A stretch of 26,102 nt of DNA from positions 1 through 26,102 of the forward strand of contig JAFGKO010000340.1 in the NCBI GenBank assembly GCA_016928525.1, in the 5' to 3' direction. Below are positions 14,599 to 22,470 of the stretch, piece after piece (the stretch's first letter is position 1; every line of letters starts with the position of its first letter). The translations under genes and the position numbers were made by a program. Source of the DNA: Anaerolineales bacterium. GTDB lineage: Bacteria > Chloroflexota > Anaerolineae > Anaerolineales > Villigracilaceae. The notes below the pieces were generated by a model. That model saw only the letters and a program-made list of their open reading frames with translations, did no database searches and had not been told where the DNA came from.

Positions 14599-16320
14599 AT
14601 GAACAATGAGCTAAAGATTTTCCTGCAATCATTTAAGGAATTGGAGAATCTGTTTCGCGCGCTGCCAATCGATGAAACTCAATTTCAACTGTTGAAGGGT
14701 CTTCTTTCCGGCATTCTAAAGAACGCCAAACATCTGGTCCTTTACGATCCGATTACGCATGCTCTTAATGCGCGGGCGAGAAAGTGGTTGGTGCCGGATG
14801 ATCAAATCAAAGGGATAGCCAAGATCGATATCTATGACTTACGACAGGCGAACAAGGTGTACGGTGTCTCAGTCGTGGACACAGAATTGCACAAATTGGC
14901 ATTTCAATTGATGTCTGTTTTTACCCCGGACAAAGGTGATTATGTACAGAGGTCTCCAGGCAGTGATGAATTTAGGATACTGTCCACTTCCAAACCCCCT
15001 CAAGTTTTGAAGCCTCTGTTGTCGAAGCTCTACATTGACCAGGAATCGACCTTACTATTGCCCTGGGATTTTGGCGTAGGCCTTACGGAAACCGAGGCCG
15101 AGAATGAACTTCAAAAACAACGAAAGACCTTCAGGCCGGTGGTACTCAGACAAACTATTTTGGAAAGTCACTCGGAAATTCCAAGGCGCATTGAAGAGGT
15201 TGACTCCTCCCAAAGTTGGAATGAGTTTAACATGCCTTATGAAAAACTTATAGATAAAATTTGTAGTGTAGGATTGCCCACCACATTAGAGCAACAGGCA
15301 GTTGAACAGATTCGGATTACCGAAAATATAGTGGAAAACATTGCAACCAAGGATGCTTTAACGGGCACCCTCAATGGACTTGGAGCAAAATGGTACCTGG
15401 ATCGTGCGGTTATTAAAAGCGTAGCATTGACAGATATGCTTAATATGCACGAAGGGAATACCCGTTATGGCAGTGCTGCGATAGATCAGGACCTCAAGCG
15501 GTTTTCAAATGTGCTTTGCAAGCAATTCCTGAAAAATGAAGGTTATTTACTGATCCGCTCCGAACGCGCCGGTGATGAATTCAAAATAACATCAACCAAA
15601 GACAGTCTTGCAGAGCTGGAAAACAGGATTCGTACGGTTTGGCAAACGGATTTGCATCGCGGGTTGCTCGCATGGAATTACGGTGTAGGAAGAAATGACG
15701 GCGAGGCCCATATTGATCTGTATAGAAACAGAGTTAAGGAAACGGAAATCATGGAAGTATCAATGTCAAGTGGTACATCGACTTTTATTATTGTCCGGCC
15801 GGAGAGCGAGGATTACCCTGCTCTGTTTAAGCTTTCAGAAGAAAAAGCTCGTGTTGTCGACGGAACGCCGATCATTGATTTGCACTTAACCGTCCAAGCC
15901 ATTCGGAATGTGAATGATTTTGCTGCTTTGAGAAAGCGGCTTGAAGAGTATGCTGCGACATTGCGCCCATTTGAGATAATGGCTGGGAATATTGCCAGGA
16001 TGAATGTAAACAATCAACCGGGCAGGTTATGGTTGTTGGCGAAAAAAAACACATTCCTTGAAAATATGTATAATGATCTCGGCCAGATCGCAAGCGAAAT
16101 GGGTTATGATAGTTACCCCTATAAATCCCAGAACTGGTTGCCGCATATAAAGATTGTCGATTTGCCGGAAAACACAACGACCCAGATAAAAGATCCAACA
16201 TTCGGAACCGGCAGTGGAATCACTTTCACGGTGAGGCAATTAGAGTGGACAGTACAGAAAGGTCCAGAAAGATGGGAAATGCTGGATCAATTTCCATTTT
16301 CACAAGAATCATCTCTTTAA
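14599..16320 (+). CDS. Dual divergent GGDEF protein fused to a 2H-phosphoesterase-like domain
   Basis: A 573-aa protein with an unusual layout. GGDEF-like domain 1 (about 48-165) has a metal Asp77 in KIDIYDLRQANKVYG and GSDEF at 121-125. GGDEF-like domain 2 (about 250-372) has DALTGTLN at 252-259, Asp279, Asn287-Thr-Arg-Tyr-Gly, and AGDEF at 324-328. Both keep the metal-binding Asp and the central DEF, so nucleotide polymerisation is plausible, although the leading GG is altered in each. Neither has an RxxD inhibitory site. Residues 420-560 resemble a 2H phosphoesterase (2'-5' RNA ligase / cyclic phosphodiesterase fold): DLHLT gives H429xT431, and LPHIK gives H516xK518, where the second motif normally ends in Thr/Ser. 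The gene starts 5 bases after the STAND stop, so the two are surely co-transcribed. I infer synthesis and turnover of a nucleotide signal; the product is unknown. Confidence 0.8.
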   Translation: MNNELKIFLQSFKELENLFRALPIDETQFQLLKGLLSGILKNAKHLVLYDPITHALNARARKWLVPDDQIKGIAKIDIYDLRQANKVYGVSVVDTELHKLAFQLMSVFTPDKGDYVQRSPGSDEFRILSTSKPPQVLKPLLSKLYIDQESTLLLPWDFGVGLTETEAENELQKQRKTFRPVVLRQTILESHSEIPRRIEEVDSSQSWNEFNMPYEKLIDKICSVGLPTTLEQQAVEQIRITENIVENIATKDALTGTLNGLGAKWYLDRAVIKSVALTDMLNMHEGNTRYGSAAIDQDLKRFSNVLCKQFLKNEGYLLIRSERAGDEFKITSTKDSLAELENRIRTVWQTDLHRGLLAWNYGVGRNDGEAHIDLYRNRVKETEIMEVSMSSGTSTFIIVRPESEDYPALFKLSEEKARVVDGTPIIDLHLTVQAIRNVNDFAALRKRLEEYAATLRPFEIMAGNIARMNVNNQPGRLWLLAKKNTFLENMYNDLGQIASEMGYDSYPYKSQNWLPHIKIVDLPENTTTQIKDPTFGTGSGITFTVRQLEWTVQKGPERWEMLDQFPFSQESSL

Positions 16321-16373
16321 TTTTTGGTATTCCCATTGATTAGCCTCCTTTCAATAATAAAAGGCGAAGCATA

Positions 16374-17345
16374 ATGGCAACCATCCTCATTGTTGATACC
16401 CGCCCAACCGACCGGCAACCGTATATTACCTTACTGGGCTCTTTTGGGTATCGCGTGTTGGAAGCTGGCGATGGTTCTGAAGCATTGGAACTTGCACGTA
16501 CCGAACTTCCCGATCTGGTTATCACCGACATTATCATGCCCAACATGGATGGATTTACCCTTGCACGCCGTCTGCGCGCAGAGCCGCTCCTGGCAAGCGT
16601 GCCGGTCATTTTTCAAACAGTTCACTATCTTGAATCGGAAGTACGCAAACTGGCAGCTGCCAGTGGCATTCAGCATATCCTTGGAAAACCCGCCGAGCCT
16701 CAGCAAATATTGCAAGCAGTGTTTGAGTCCCTCAAACGACCGACCGAGCCTACCAGGTTGCCTCAAACCGGGCAACTCCAGCGTGAGCATCTTCAATTGC
16801 TGGCGGACAAGCTCTATGAGAAAAATCTGGAGCTGGAGAAAACCAACGAGCGCCTGCGCAATCTCTCATTGACCGATGAACTAACCGGTTTAAATAACCG
16901 ACGCGGTTTTATGATCCTGGCCAATGGACTGCTGAAATTTTCGCGGCGTGCCAACCATCCGATATGTTTGCTATATATTGACATGGACAGTTTGAAAAAT
17001 ATCAATGATACCTTCGGCCACGCTCAAGGGGACACCGCTTTAACTCATTTCGCCCACATTTTGACCCAGACGTTTCGCGATTCAGATGTTATCGCGCGCA
17101 TGGGTGGGGACGAGTTTGCAGTTTTGACCATTGACGCAACCGAGGGCAGCCTCAAGTCCATTCAGGCGCGTTTGCAAAGCAACGTGGATTCTTATAACCT
17201 TGTAGCCGTTCGCGGTTACACTCTGTCTTTCAGTCTGGGAATCATCCGGGTTGACCTGGCCTCCACCCTAACTGTGGAAGCATTGCTTGCCCAGGCTGAT
17301 GCGGCCATGTATGCACATAAAAAAAAGAGAAGAAGAAAAGTGTAG
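16374..17345 (+). CDS. Receiver-GGDEF diguanylate cyclase
   Basis: A 323-aa PleD/WspR-like response regulator. Residues 1-120 are a receiver with Asp8, phospho-acceptor Asp52 in ITDIIMPNMDG, Thr82 and Lys105. The second acidic-pocket residue is replaced (VDTR instead of VDDE), so phosphorylation may be weaker. A helical linker (134-165) leads to a canonical GGDEF domain with DELTGLNNRRGF, Asp203 in YIDMDSLKNINDTFGH, and GGDEF at 244-248. The RxxD product-inhibition site is present as R235-D238, the correct five residues before GGDEF. It should make cyclic di-GMP. The gene lies 53 bases after the dual GGDEF gene, with AAAAGGCG upstream of its ATG. It is probably the last gene of the operon and contrasts with its divergent neighbour. 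Confidence 0.93.
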   Translation: MATILIVDTRPTDRQPYITLLGSFGYRVLEAGDGSEALELARTELPDLVITDIIMPNMDGFTLARRLRAEPLLASVPVIFQTVHYLESEVRKLAAASGIQHILGKPAEPQQILQAVFESLKRPTEPTRLPQTGQLQREHLQLLADKLYEKNLELEKTNERLRNLSLTDELTGLNNRRGFMILANGLLKFSRRANHPICLLYIDMDSLKNINDTFGHAQGDTALTHFAHILTQTFRDSDVIARMGGDEFAVLTIDATEGSLKSIQARLQSNVDSYNLVAVRGYTLSFSLGIIRVDLASTLTVEALLAQADAAMYAHKKKRRRKV

Positions 17346-17392
17346 TGGTGACAAGCATAAGATGTTTTGCCCGAAACTTGCATAGGGGACAA

Positions 17393-17416
17393 CTGACCAG
17401 TCGCGCAGGTCATATT
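17393..17416 (-). pseudogene. 24-base exact fragment of ydbC
   Basis: These 24 bases are identical to 17805-17828 inside the intact PC4-like gene, and match 11665-11688 of the left remnant with two differences. The flanking bases do not match. It lies 47 bases after the last gene of the plus-strand operon, so ydbC-derived DNA is present on both sides of that operon. Confidence 0.55.
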
Positions 17417-17450
17417 AAAGTAAATAACCAGATCGCTCGATCACTTTTGC

Positions 17451-17705
17451 TTATTGCCGTACAAAACGGACCCACTTCTCCCTGAGATCGACAGTGTCTA
17501 CCATCCAGCCTGCATCCATCCAGGCAATGGATTCAACGTGCGTGCCTCGCTTTTGGTTTCCCCACCAGGCGCGATGTTCATGTGCAGATGGCGGCAATTG
17601 ATCGTTCAAAACCTGCTCGATGCTCTCAAAGGATAATGTAACCTGCTCCTGGCTTGCAGGCAGACTTCGAAGGTATCTTTCAAGCGGATCGTATTTGCCA
17701 GTCAT
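17451..17705 (-). CDS. Small conserved-looking protein (84 aa), possibly DUF7662-like
   Basis: The protein opens MTGKYDPLERYLRSL and ends IAWMDAGWMVDTVDLREKWVRFVRQ. The central part reads ESIEQVLNDQLPPSAHEHRAWWGNQ. This layout matches a small family I recall as DUF7662, of unknown biochemical role; the name is from memory and unverified. AAAGGAG lies 6 bases before the ATG. It starts 10 bases after the stop of the PC4-like gene, so the two form a minimal operon. The many Trp and charged residues suggest a compact cytoplasmic domain. Confidence 0.75.
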   Translation of the reverse strand: MTGKYDPLERYLRSLPASQEQVTLSFESIEQVLNDQLPPSAHEHRAWWGNQKRGTHVESIAWMDAGWMVDTVDLREKWVRFVRQ

Positions 17706-17715
17706 AAATTCTCCT

Positions 17716-17937
17716 TTATAACTCCATTGTGTTCAGTAACCCTTTCAAGGCCAGCAGCTCTTCCACGGACAGGGTGACCCCCTTACCTCGTCTCTTTCTG
17801 TCCCCTGACCAGTCGCGCAGGTCATATTTTGGCTCCCTGTCGTTCCAACTGATCAGGTTGAGTTCTTTGCTCCAACCAGAAGCGGATGTGGACAGGATAC
17901 CGATCTGTTTGATGATTTCATATTTGATTTCAGTCAT
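17716..17937 (-). CDS. ydbC: YdbC-like / PC4-family single-stranded DNA-binding protein
   Basis: A 73-aa protein with the features of the bacterial YdbC branch of the PC4 family: EIKYEIIKQIGILSTSASGWSKELNLISWNDREPKYDLRDWS, then a basic RKRRGKGVTLS turn and a C-terminal helix EELLALKGLLN. Family members dimerise and bind single-stranded DNA. I chose the ATG at 17937 because AGGAG ends 7 bases upstream; an earlier ATG five codons upstream overlaps that site. Two broken copies of this gene lie at 11576-11734 and 17393-17416. Confidence 0.85.
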   Translation of the reverse strand: MTEIKYEIIKQIGILSTSASGWSKELNLISWNDREPKYDLRDWSGDRKRRGKGVTLSVEELLALKGLLNTMEL

Positions 17938-18022
17938 TGCATATCTCCTCAAAGTTTATATTCAACTGACCTGTCGTACAAAAACTCCTAAAGCGTAACC
18001 TCCCCAAAAATTGCATGATTTA

Positions 18023-18970
18023 CTACTCTTGCCTAATTGGATTCCCGCTCTCCGTATACCAACAGTTTAGGTTAAAAGGAGAGTTTCCAACACCCTTGCC
18101 AATGGGTTGGAAAACTAACGTTTCATGTTTCAGGCTTTTAATGAAATCTACAATTTCCCAATTCTTTTGATCTGCCTTACCTTCTCGGATTCGCTCTATC
18201 AACTTAATAACAAGTGTGTCCTTGCGTATTTTTTGCCTGGCAATCCATCCATGCCAGGCACTTGGTTTTAATTCGTCAATGACATCTTTTCCTAGTATTC
18301 GCGTATTTTTCTCTGTTCCAGATTTGAAAGTAAATTCAACTGGTAATGACAATTCATCTACCAATGCTCGTAGAAAGGGTTTCACAGGAGTTTTAAAGGT
18401 ATTGGTATCCAGTGATAAAACTCGAATTGATTGGCTCTTCAATCGTTCTATCCGGTACCTTCCAAATGAGACTTCCACTTCAACGGAATCTACAACTGGA
18501 TCATCGCTATCTTGGTTTATAGGTTCTGGCGACTTTAGACTGATTGAGAGATCAACGTCTAAATATTCACGTAGAAGGTCTACCGCCAATTTTGCATATC
18601 CCTCAACCTGATGCAGGGGCACAGCCGTTACTTGGTTTCCCTGATGGTAGAGGGTATTGCGCAGGTTATGGTAATACTCAATGTAGGCAAAATTGAATCC
18701 AGATGCTTTCTTTGGGCTTGAGTTTTGTACCCCGCGTAGTAATTCATGGAAGTTTCCTTCGGCTGCTTCCAATCTTTCACCCCGTTTGATTTGAAATTGC
18801 GTAACGCCTTCTGGCAGAGTCAGATAGGTTTTGAAGAGCGTCTCAACCCCCACATCAAGTATTAGGAATGCCAAACGACGATCAAAATCACCGCCTTTGT
18901 GCATACGTTCCAGAGCAAACTCGATAAGTTCTGTAGGTCCTACTTGCCAGGGATGTTGTGTCTTGATCAT
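18023..18970 (-). CDS. HEPN-like domain protein next to the type I RM genes
   Basis: A 315-aa protein. Residues 10-140 are predicted helical and contain YYHNLRNTLYHQGN, which gives the HEPN signature R104-x4-H109. In active HEPN RNases this pair is catalytic; in others it marks the fold only. Residues 170-300 have more beta and basic character and contain the basic stretch WHGWIARQKIRKDTLVIKLIERI; they could bind nucleic acid or a partner, but I recognise no named domain. The ribosome site is poor (AGAAGG about 15 bases before the ATG). The gene follows the HsdM-HsdS gene on the same strand after palindromic repeat A, which suggests it belongs to the restriction locus. Confidence 0.65.
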   Translation of the reverse strand: MIKTQHPWQVGPTELIEFALERMHKGGDFDRRLAFLILDVGVETLFKTYLTLPEGVTQFQIKRGERLEAAEGNFHELLRGVQNSSPKKASGFNFAYIEYYHNLRNTLYHQGNQVTAVPLHQVEGYAKLAVDLLREYLDVDLSISLKSPEPINQDSDDPVVDSVEVEVSFGRYRIERLKSQSIRVLSLDTNTFKTPVKPFLRALVDELSLPVEFTFKSGTEKNTRILGKDVIDELKPSAWHGWIARQKIRKDTLVIKLIERIREGKADQKNWEIVDFIKSLKHETLVFQPIGKGVGNSPFNLNCWYTESGNPIRQE

Positions 18971-18997
18971 AATTTTTTGGTCGCCTTCTTATTTATT

Positions 18998-19108
18998 ATG
19001 TCGTTGCGAGGGCGATAGCCCGAAGCAATCTCCTCTTGTAACAGGGGATTGCTTCGACGGAAGAGCACCGTCTCGGAACCCCGCCGCAGTTTGGCGGGGC
19101 AACGACAT
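18998..19108. repeat. Palindromic repeat copy A
   Basis: About 111 bases bounded by the inverted pair ATGTCGTTGC / GCAACGACAT. Inside are a GAAGCAATCTCC / GGGGATTGCTTC hairpin and a CCCCGCC / GGCGGGG hairpin. It ends at the first base of the HsdM-HsdS stop codon and starts 27 bases from the HEPN-like gene. The same family occurs at 20393, 21935 and 22355. Confidence 0.85.
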
Positions 19109-21915
19109 CATGACTCCCACACCCTCTCGATCACCTTCTTGACCTTCCCCTCATACAACCGGATCAACTCCCGATTGCCTTCGACGATGGCGCGTTCTTT
19201 CTCGATGCGGGCGACAATTTCGCGCTGGACCTCCAGCGGCGGCAGGGGGATTTTCAATTCAATCATGTTTCTGATTGGCAATTGCGGTTGAGCATTTCCA
19301 GACATGATTAAGTCAAGTTGATTCCAGATAATAGATGACTGAAATAAGTCCACGATGTAATTTGGTTCAATGCAATTCAAGTCAGATCGTAAAAGAACCA
19401 TGCCTGAATTAATCCGCACAATATCATACGGTATTTACTCATCGTATAAAGCGATATTGCCCACAGTTCCTCTTGTTGTCAGAACAATATCATTTCTCTG
19501 CAATCTGCCTTTTCGCAATTTATCTTCTTTGGCTTTGGGAATAAATTGCAAATTGTCGAAATTGAAATCGCCATTTCTAACATTACTGGTGTTTAGGAAA
19601 AGACAATAACCTGTTGGAGAAAAATCTTCTTTCTTTGGGTAATTTACACCTCTATCACCATCAATAATTTCAATTTTTGCATCACCTAATCTAACAACTT
19701 CCCACTCAGTTACGCCTTCAGGTAAAAACTCTTCAAGTTCGAGTTCAATATCTGGCTTCCACCCTTCGACAACCTGACGCGCGCCGTCAATGATACGCTG
19801 GTGGGCGGCGATTTCGTCCACGATTTGGCGCTGGATTTCGAGCGGCGGCAGGGGGATTTGGAGTTTTGAGAAGTTGGTTTTGGATATTTCTTTGAATGTT
19901 CCACCAGAAGCAAGAGCTTCCATTTCGGGAACAAGTTTCTTTACCATAAAAGCAACAAACATTGCGTCAACCAAATTTCTATCGGCAATAACTATGTTCT
20001 TGAAGCCCTGATTAGTTGCAAGTGGCACTTTATTCATTCCAACACGACCAATTGTTGCTCGAGAAGAAACAATCACAGAATTAGGCGGAACTATTTTTGC
20101 AGACGAATTATTGAGACCTTTTTGTGTGATTTTTCTTTGGGTATTCGTGATGATTGAAATATGGTCATCTGCTGGCAAGTCAACAAGGGTTGCCCAATAT
20201 ACATCGCCGTTCCAGTAATCTTCATTTTTTGAGTCGGGTGTTCCCCCGCTCTCAATGATGAAATATCTTTCATCACCAAGAGCAACCATCGGGTAGTCTT
20301 TGTGATGGTTGCGTGTCACATCGCGGTAACGGTCGGCGCTCAGGTTGTAGTCGCCGTTCTCTGCCAATCGGGAGGTAGAGACCAGAAGATACATGTCGTT
20401 GCGAGGAGCGTTCTCCAGCGACGAAGCAACCCCCTCGCTACCATAATGTCGTTGCGAGGAGGGTGCTTTTCCCGACGAAGCAATCTCCTGGCTATGAGGG
20501 GATTGCTTCGCCCCTACGGGGCTCGCAACGACATCCCCTTGATTATGTCGTTGCCCCGCCAAAGTTCGGCGGGATTCCGAGGCGGGCGCTTCTTCCGACG
20601 AAGCACTCTCCCCATTCTCAGGAGACTGCTTCGCAACGTGCGCTCGCAGCGACATGTCATTGTCTTCGCCGCTGGCAACGACATGCTTCCAGGAATTTAA
20701 AATATGCAGAGCATCGGGCAGGTCATTCCTGTCAATCGGACGGCGCTGTGCGCCCAGGTCATAGCCATCTTGATCTACTTTCACAAATAGAACCTGGTCG
20801 GTCTTTTTGGCGAGGCTCTTGTCCAAAAACAGGATCGAAGTCTTCACCCCCGCGTAGGGGTTGAACACGCCCGCAGGCAGGGAGACCACCGCCCACAGAT
20901 AATCCTGCTCGATGAGATATTTGCGCAACTGCTTGTACGCCCCCGCTGATTGAAAGATGATTCCTTCCGGGACGATAATGGCGGCTCTACCGTTCGGCGT
21001 GAGATGCTCCGCCATGTAATCCACGAACAGCACTTCACTGCGGTTCGACTGCACCGAGAAGCGTTTGTGCGGCTTGATGCCGCCCTTTGGCGACATGAAC
21101 GGCGGGTTGGCCAGGATCACATCGGCGTACTCGTTCCAGCGTTCTTCGCTGGTGAGCGTGTCGTATTCGTAAATGTTTGGCGTGCTGAAGCCATGCAGGT
21201 ACAGGTTGACCAGCGAAAGCCGCACCATGTCCGGTGAGATGTCGTAGCCGCGGATGTTGTTCGCCAGGCGGGTACGTTCTTCGGGGCTGAGCGCCGCGCC
21301 GGGTTTGTCATCCCTGGCATTAGTCGCCAGGACATGTTTATAGGCGGAAATCAGGTAGCCCGCCGTGCCGCAGGCAGGATCCAGGATGCTGTCGACCTTT
21401 TGCGGATCGACGACCTTGACCATGAACTCGATGATGTGGCGCGGCGTGCGGAACTGTCCCGCCTCTCCCTGCGACCCGAGCACGGACAGCAGATATTCGA
21501 AAGCATCCCCCAATCTTTCGGAGTGGTCGTAGGTGAATTCGTTGATGGTCTTGAGAAAGAGTTTCAGCGTTTCGGGGTCGCGGTAAGGCAGGTAGGCGTT
21601 CTTGAAAATATCGCGGAACAACTGTGGAACACCTTCATTACGCGTCATCTTCTCAACGGCTTCGGTGTACAGGCTGAGCATTTCATATCCGCCCAGCGCA
21701 GGGCTTAGCAGCTTGGCCCAACTGAATTTCTCGTATTCGCCCACAAAGAAACTGCGCACCCCGCCCAACTCTTCCGCTTCAGCGTCCATGTCATCCATGA
21801 ACTTATAGATCAACGCGATGGTGATCTGCTCAACCTGGCTCTTGGGGTCGGGCACTTTGCCAACGAGAATATCGCGTGCGGTATCGATGCGGCGTTTGGT
21901 TTCGGAATCTAACAA
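19108..21915 (-). pseudogene. Type I RM HsdM-HsdS fusion, interrupted by an in-frame stop
   Basis: DNA adenine methyltransferase fused to a specificity subunit. Residues 1-400 are HsdM: helical N-domain, SAM motif DPACGTAGYL (179-188) and catalytic NPPF (270-273). Residues about 411-508 are encoded by repeat DNA (insert B). Then come target-recognition domain 1 (about 520-680, closing with PLPPLEIQRQIVDEI) and TRD 2. TRD 2 is cut by a TAA at 19437-19435 after ...RGTVGNIALYDE. Reading on in the same frame gives IPYDIVRINSGMVLLRSD... and a second PLPPLEVQREIVARI, ending at 19108. The full frame would be 936 codons; the product up to the stop is 826 aa. Start is TTG 21915 with GGAG 7 bases upstream. 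The truncated product keeps the methylase and TRD 1 and may still act with half-site specificity. Confidence 0.85.
20393..20684. repeat. Composite palindromic repeat B inserted in frame in the HsdM-HsdS gene
   Basis: About 292 bases made of abutting family members: a partial copy at 20393-20445, copies at 20446-20534 and 20545-20655, and a short end to 20684. Each unit begins or ends with ATGTCGTTGC-like arms and holds GAAGCAATCTCC / GGGGATTGCTTC-type hairpins. On the coding strand the stretch stays open and encodes about 97 low-complexity residues (AKQSPENGESASSEEAPAS and similar) between the methylase and the first TRD. Confidence 0.85.
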
Positions 21916-21934
21916 GTCAACTCTCCATTTTCAT

Positions 21935-22045
21935 ATGTCGCTGCGAGCGGTTTTTGCGAAGCAGTCTCCTGATTAGTAGGGGGTTGCTTCTTCGGGAAGT
22001 ACGCCCTCCTCGGAATCCCGCCGAACTTTGGCGGGGCAACGACAT
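21935..22045. repeat. Palindromic repeat copy C
   Basis: The same family as copy A, about 111 bases, from ATGTCGCTGC to GCAACGACAT, with the GAAGCAGTCTCC hairpin and the CCCGCC / GGCGGG hairpin. It ends at the first base of the GIY-YIG stop codon and begins 20 bases upstream of the HsdM-HsdS start. Confidence 0.85.
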
Positions 22046-22341
22046 TAAATTATTTCCTCGTACAAATCCTTCCAGTCCGGATTCATGCTGTTTATCAAGT
22101 CTATCTTCTTCTTGCGCGAACCGCCTTTGATCTGTTTCTCTCTTGCAATCACGGCCGTTACATCCTCACCAGCTTCATAGTAAACCAATTTGTGAATATT
22201 ATATTTCTTTGTGAAGATACTGCCCAACCCGTTTTTATGCTCATAAACCCTGCGCGCCAGATTATTGGTTACACCTGTATATAAAACTGTATTATGAGTG
22301 TTGGTCATGATGTAGATGCAATATTGTTTGCCGACGGCCAT
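22045..22341 (-). CDS. GIY-YIG nuclease family protein (UPF0213-like)
   Basis: A 98-aa single-domain GIY-YIG protein. The variant motifs are IYI (residues 9-11) and YTG (21-23), followed by NNLARRVYEH with the conserved catalytic Arg (30 or 31), and Glu68 in AREKQIKG, the metal ligand. All key residues are present. I chose ATG 22341 because AAAGGG lies 7 bases upstream. The gene lies between HsdR and HsdM-HsdS, which is not part of a normal type I system, and is bracketed by palindromic repeats C and D that almost touch its ends. It may be a free-standing nuclease carried with the repeats. Confidence 0.88.
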   Translation of the reverse strand: MAVGKQYCIYIMTNTHNTVLYTGVTNNLARRVYEHKNGLGSIFTKKYNIHKLVYYEAGEDVTAVIAREKQIKGGSRKKKIDLINSMNPDWKDLYEEII

Positions 22342-22354
22342 AATAATCCCTTTC

Positions 22355-22466
22355 ATGTCGTTGCGAGCCGTTTATATCATGTCGCTGCGAGCCGCTCTTT
22401 GGCGAAGCAGTCTCCTCGTAACATAGGGTTGCTTCGTCGGGAAAAGCACCCTCCTCGCAACGACAT
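22355..22466. repeat. Palindromic repeat copy D
   Basis: The same family: a short leading fragment ATGTCGTTGCGAGCCG (22355-22370), then a fuller copy from ATGTCGCTGC (22379) to GCAACGACAT (22466). It ends 5 bases before the HsdR stop codon and starts 14 bases upstream of the GIY-YIG ATG. Confidence 0.85.
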
Positions 22467-22470
22467 GGTT

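Noticed and set aside
19108..19419. A separate 103-aa gene starting at GTG 19419
   Set aside because: It is in the same frame as the HsdM-HsdS gene and continues its second recognition domain. It has no ribosome site, so it is the part after the in-frame stop.
18998..22466. A CRISPR array, suggested by repeated similar units
   Set aside because: The units are palindromic, about 110 bases long, differ from each other, lie between genes and lack regular unique spacers or cas genes.
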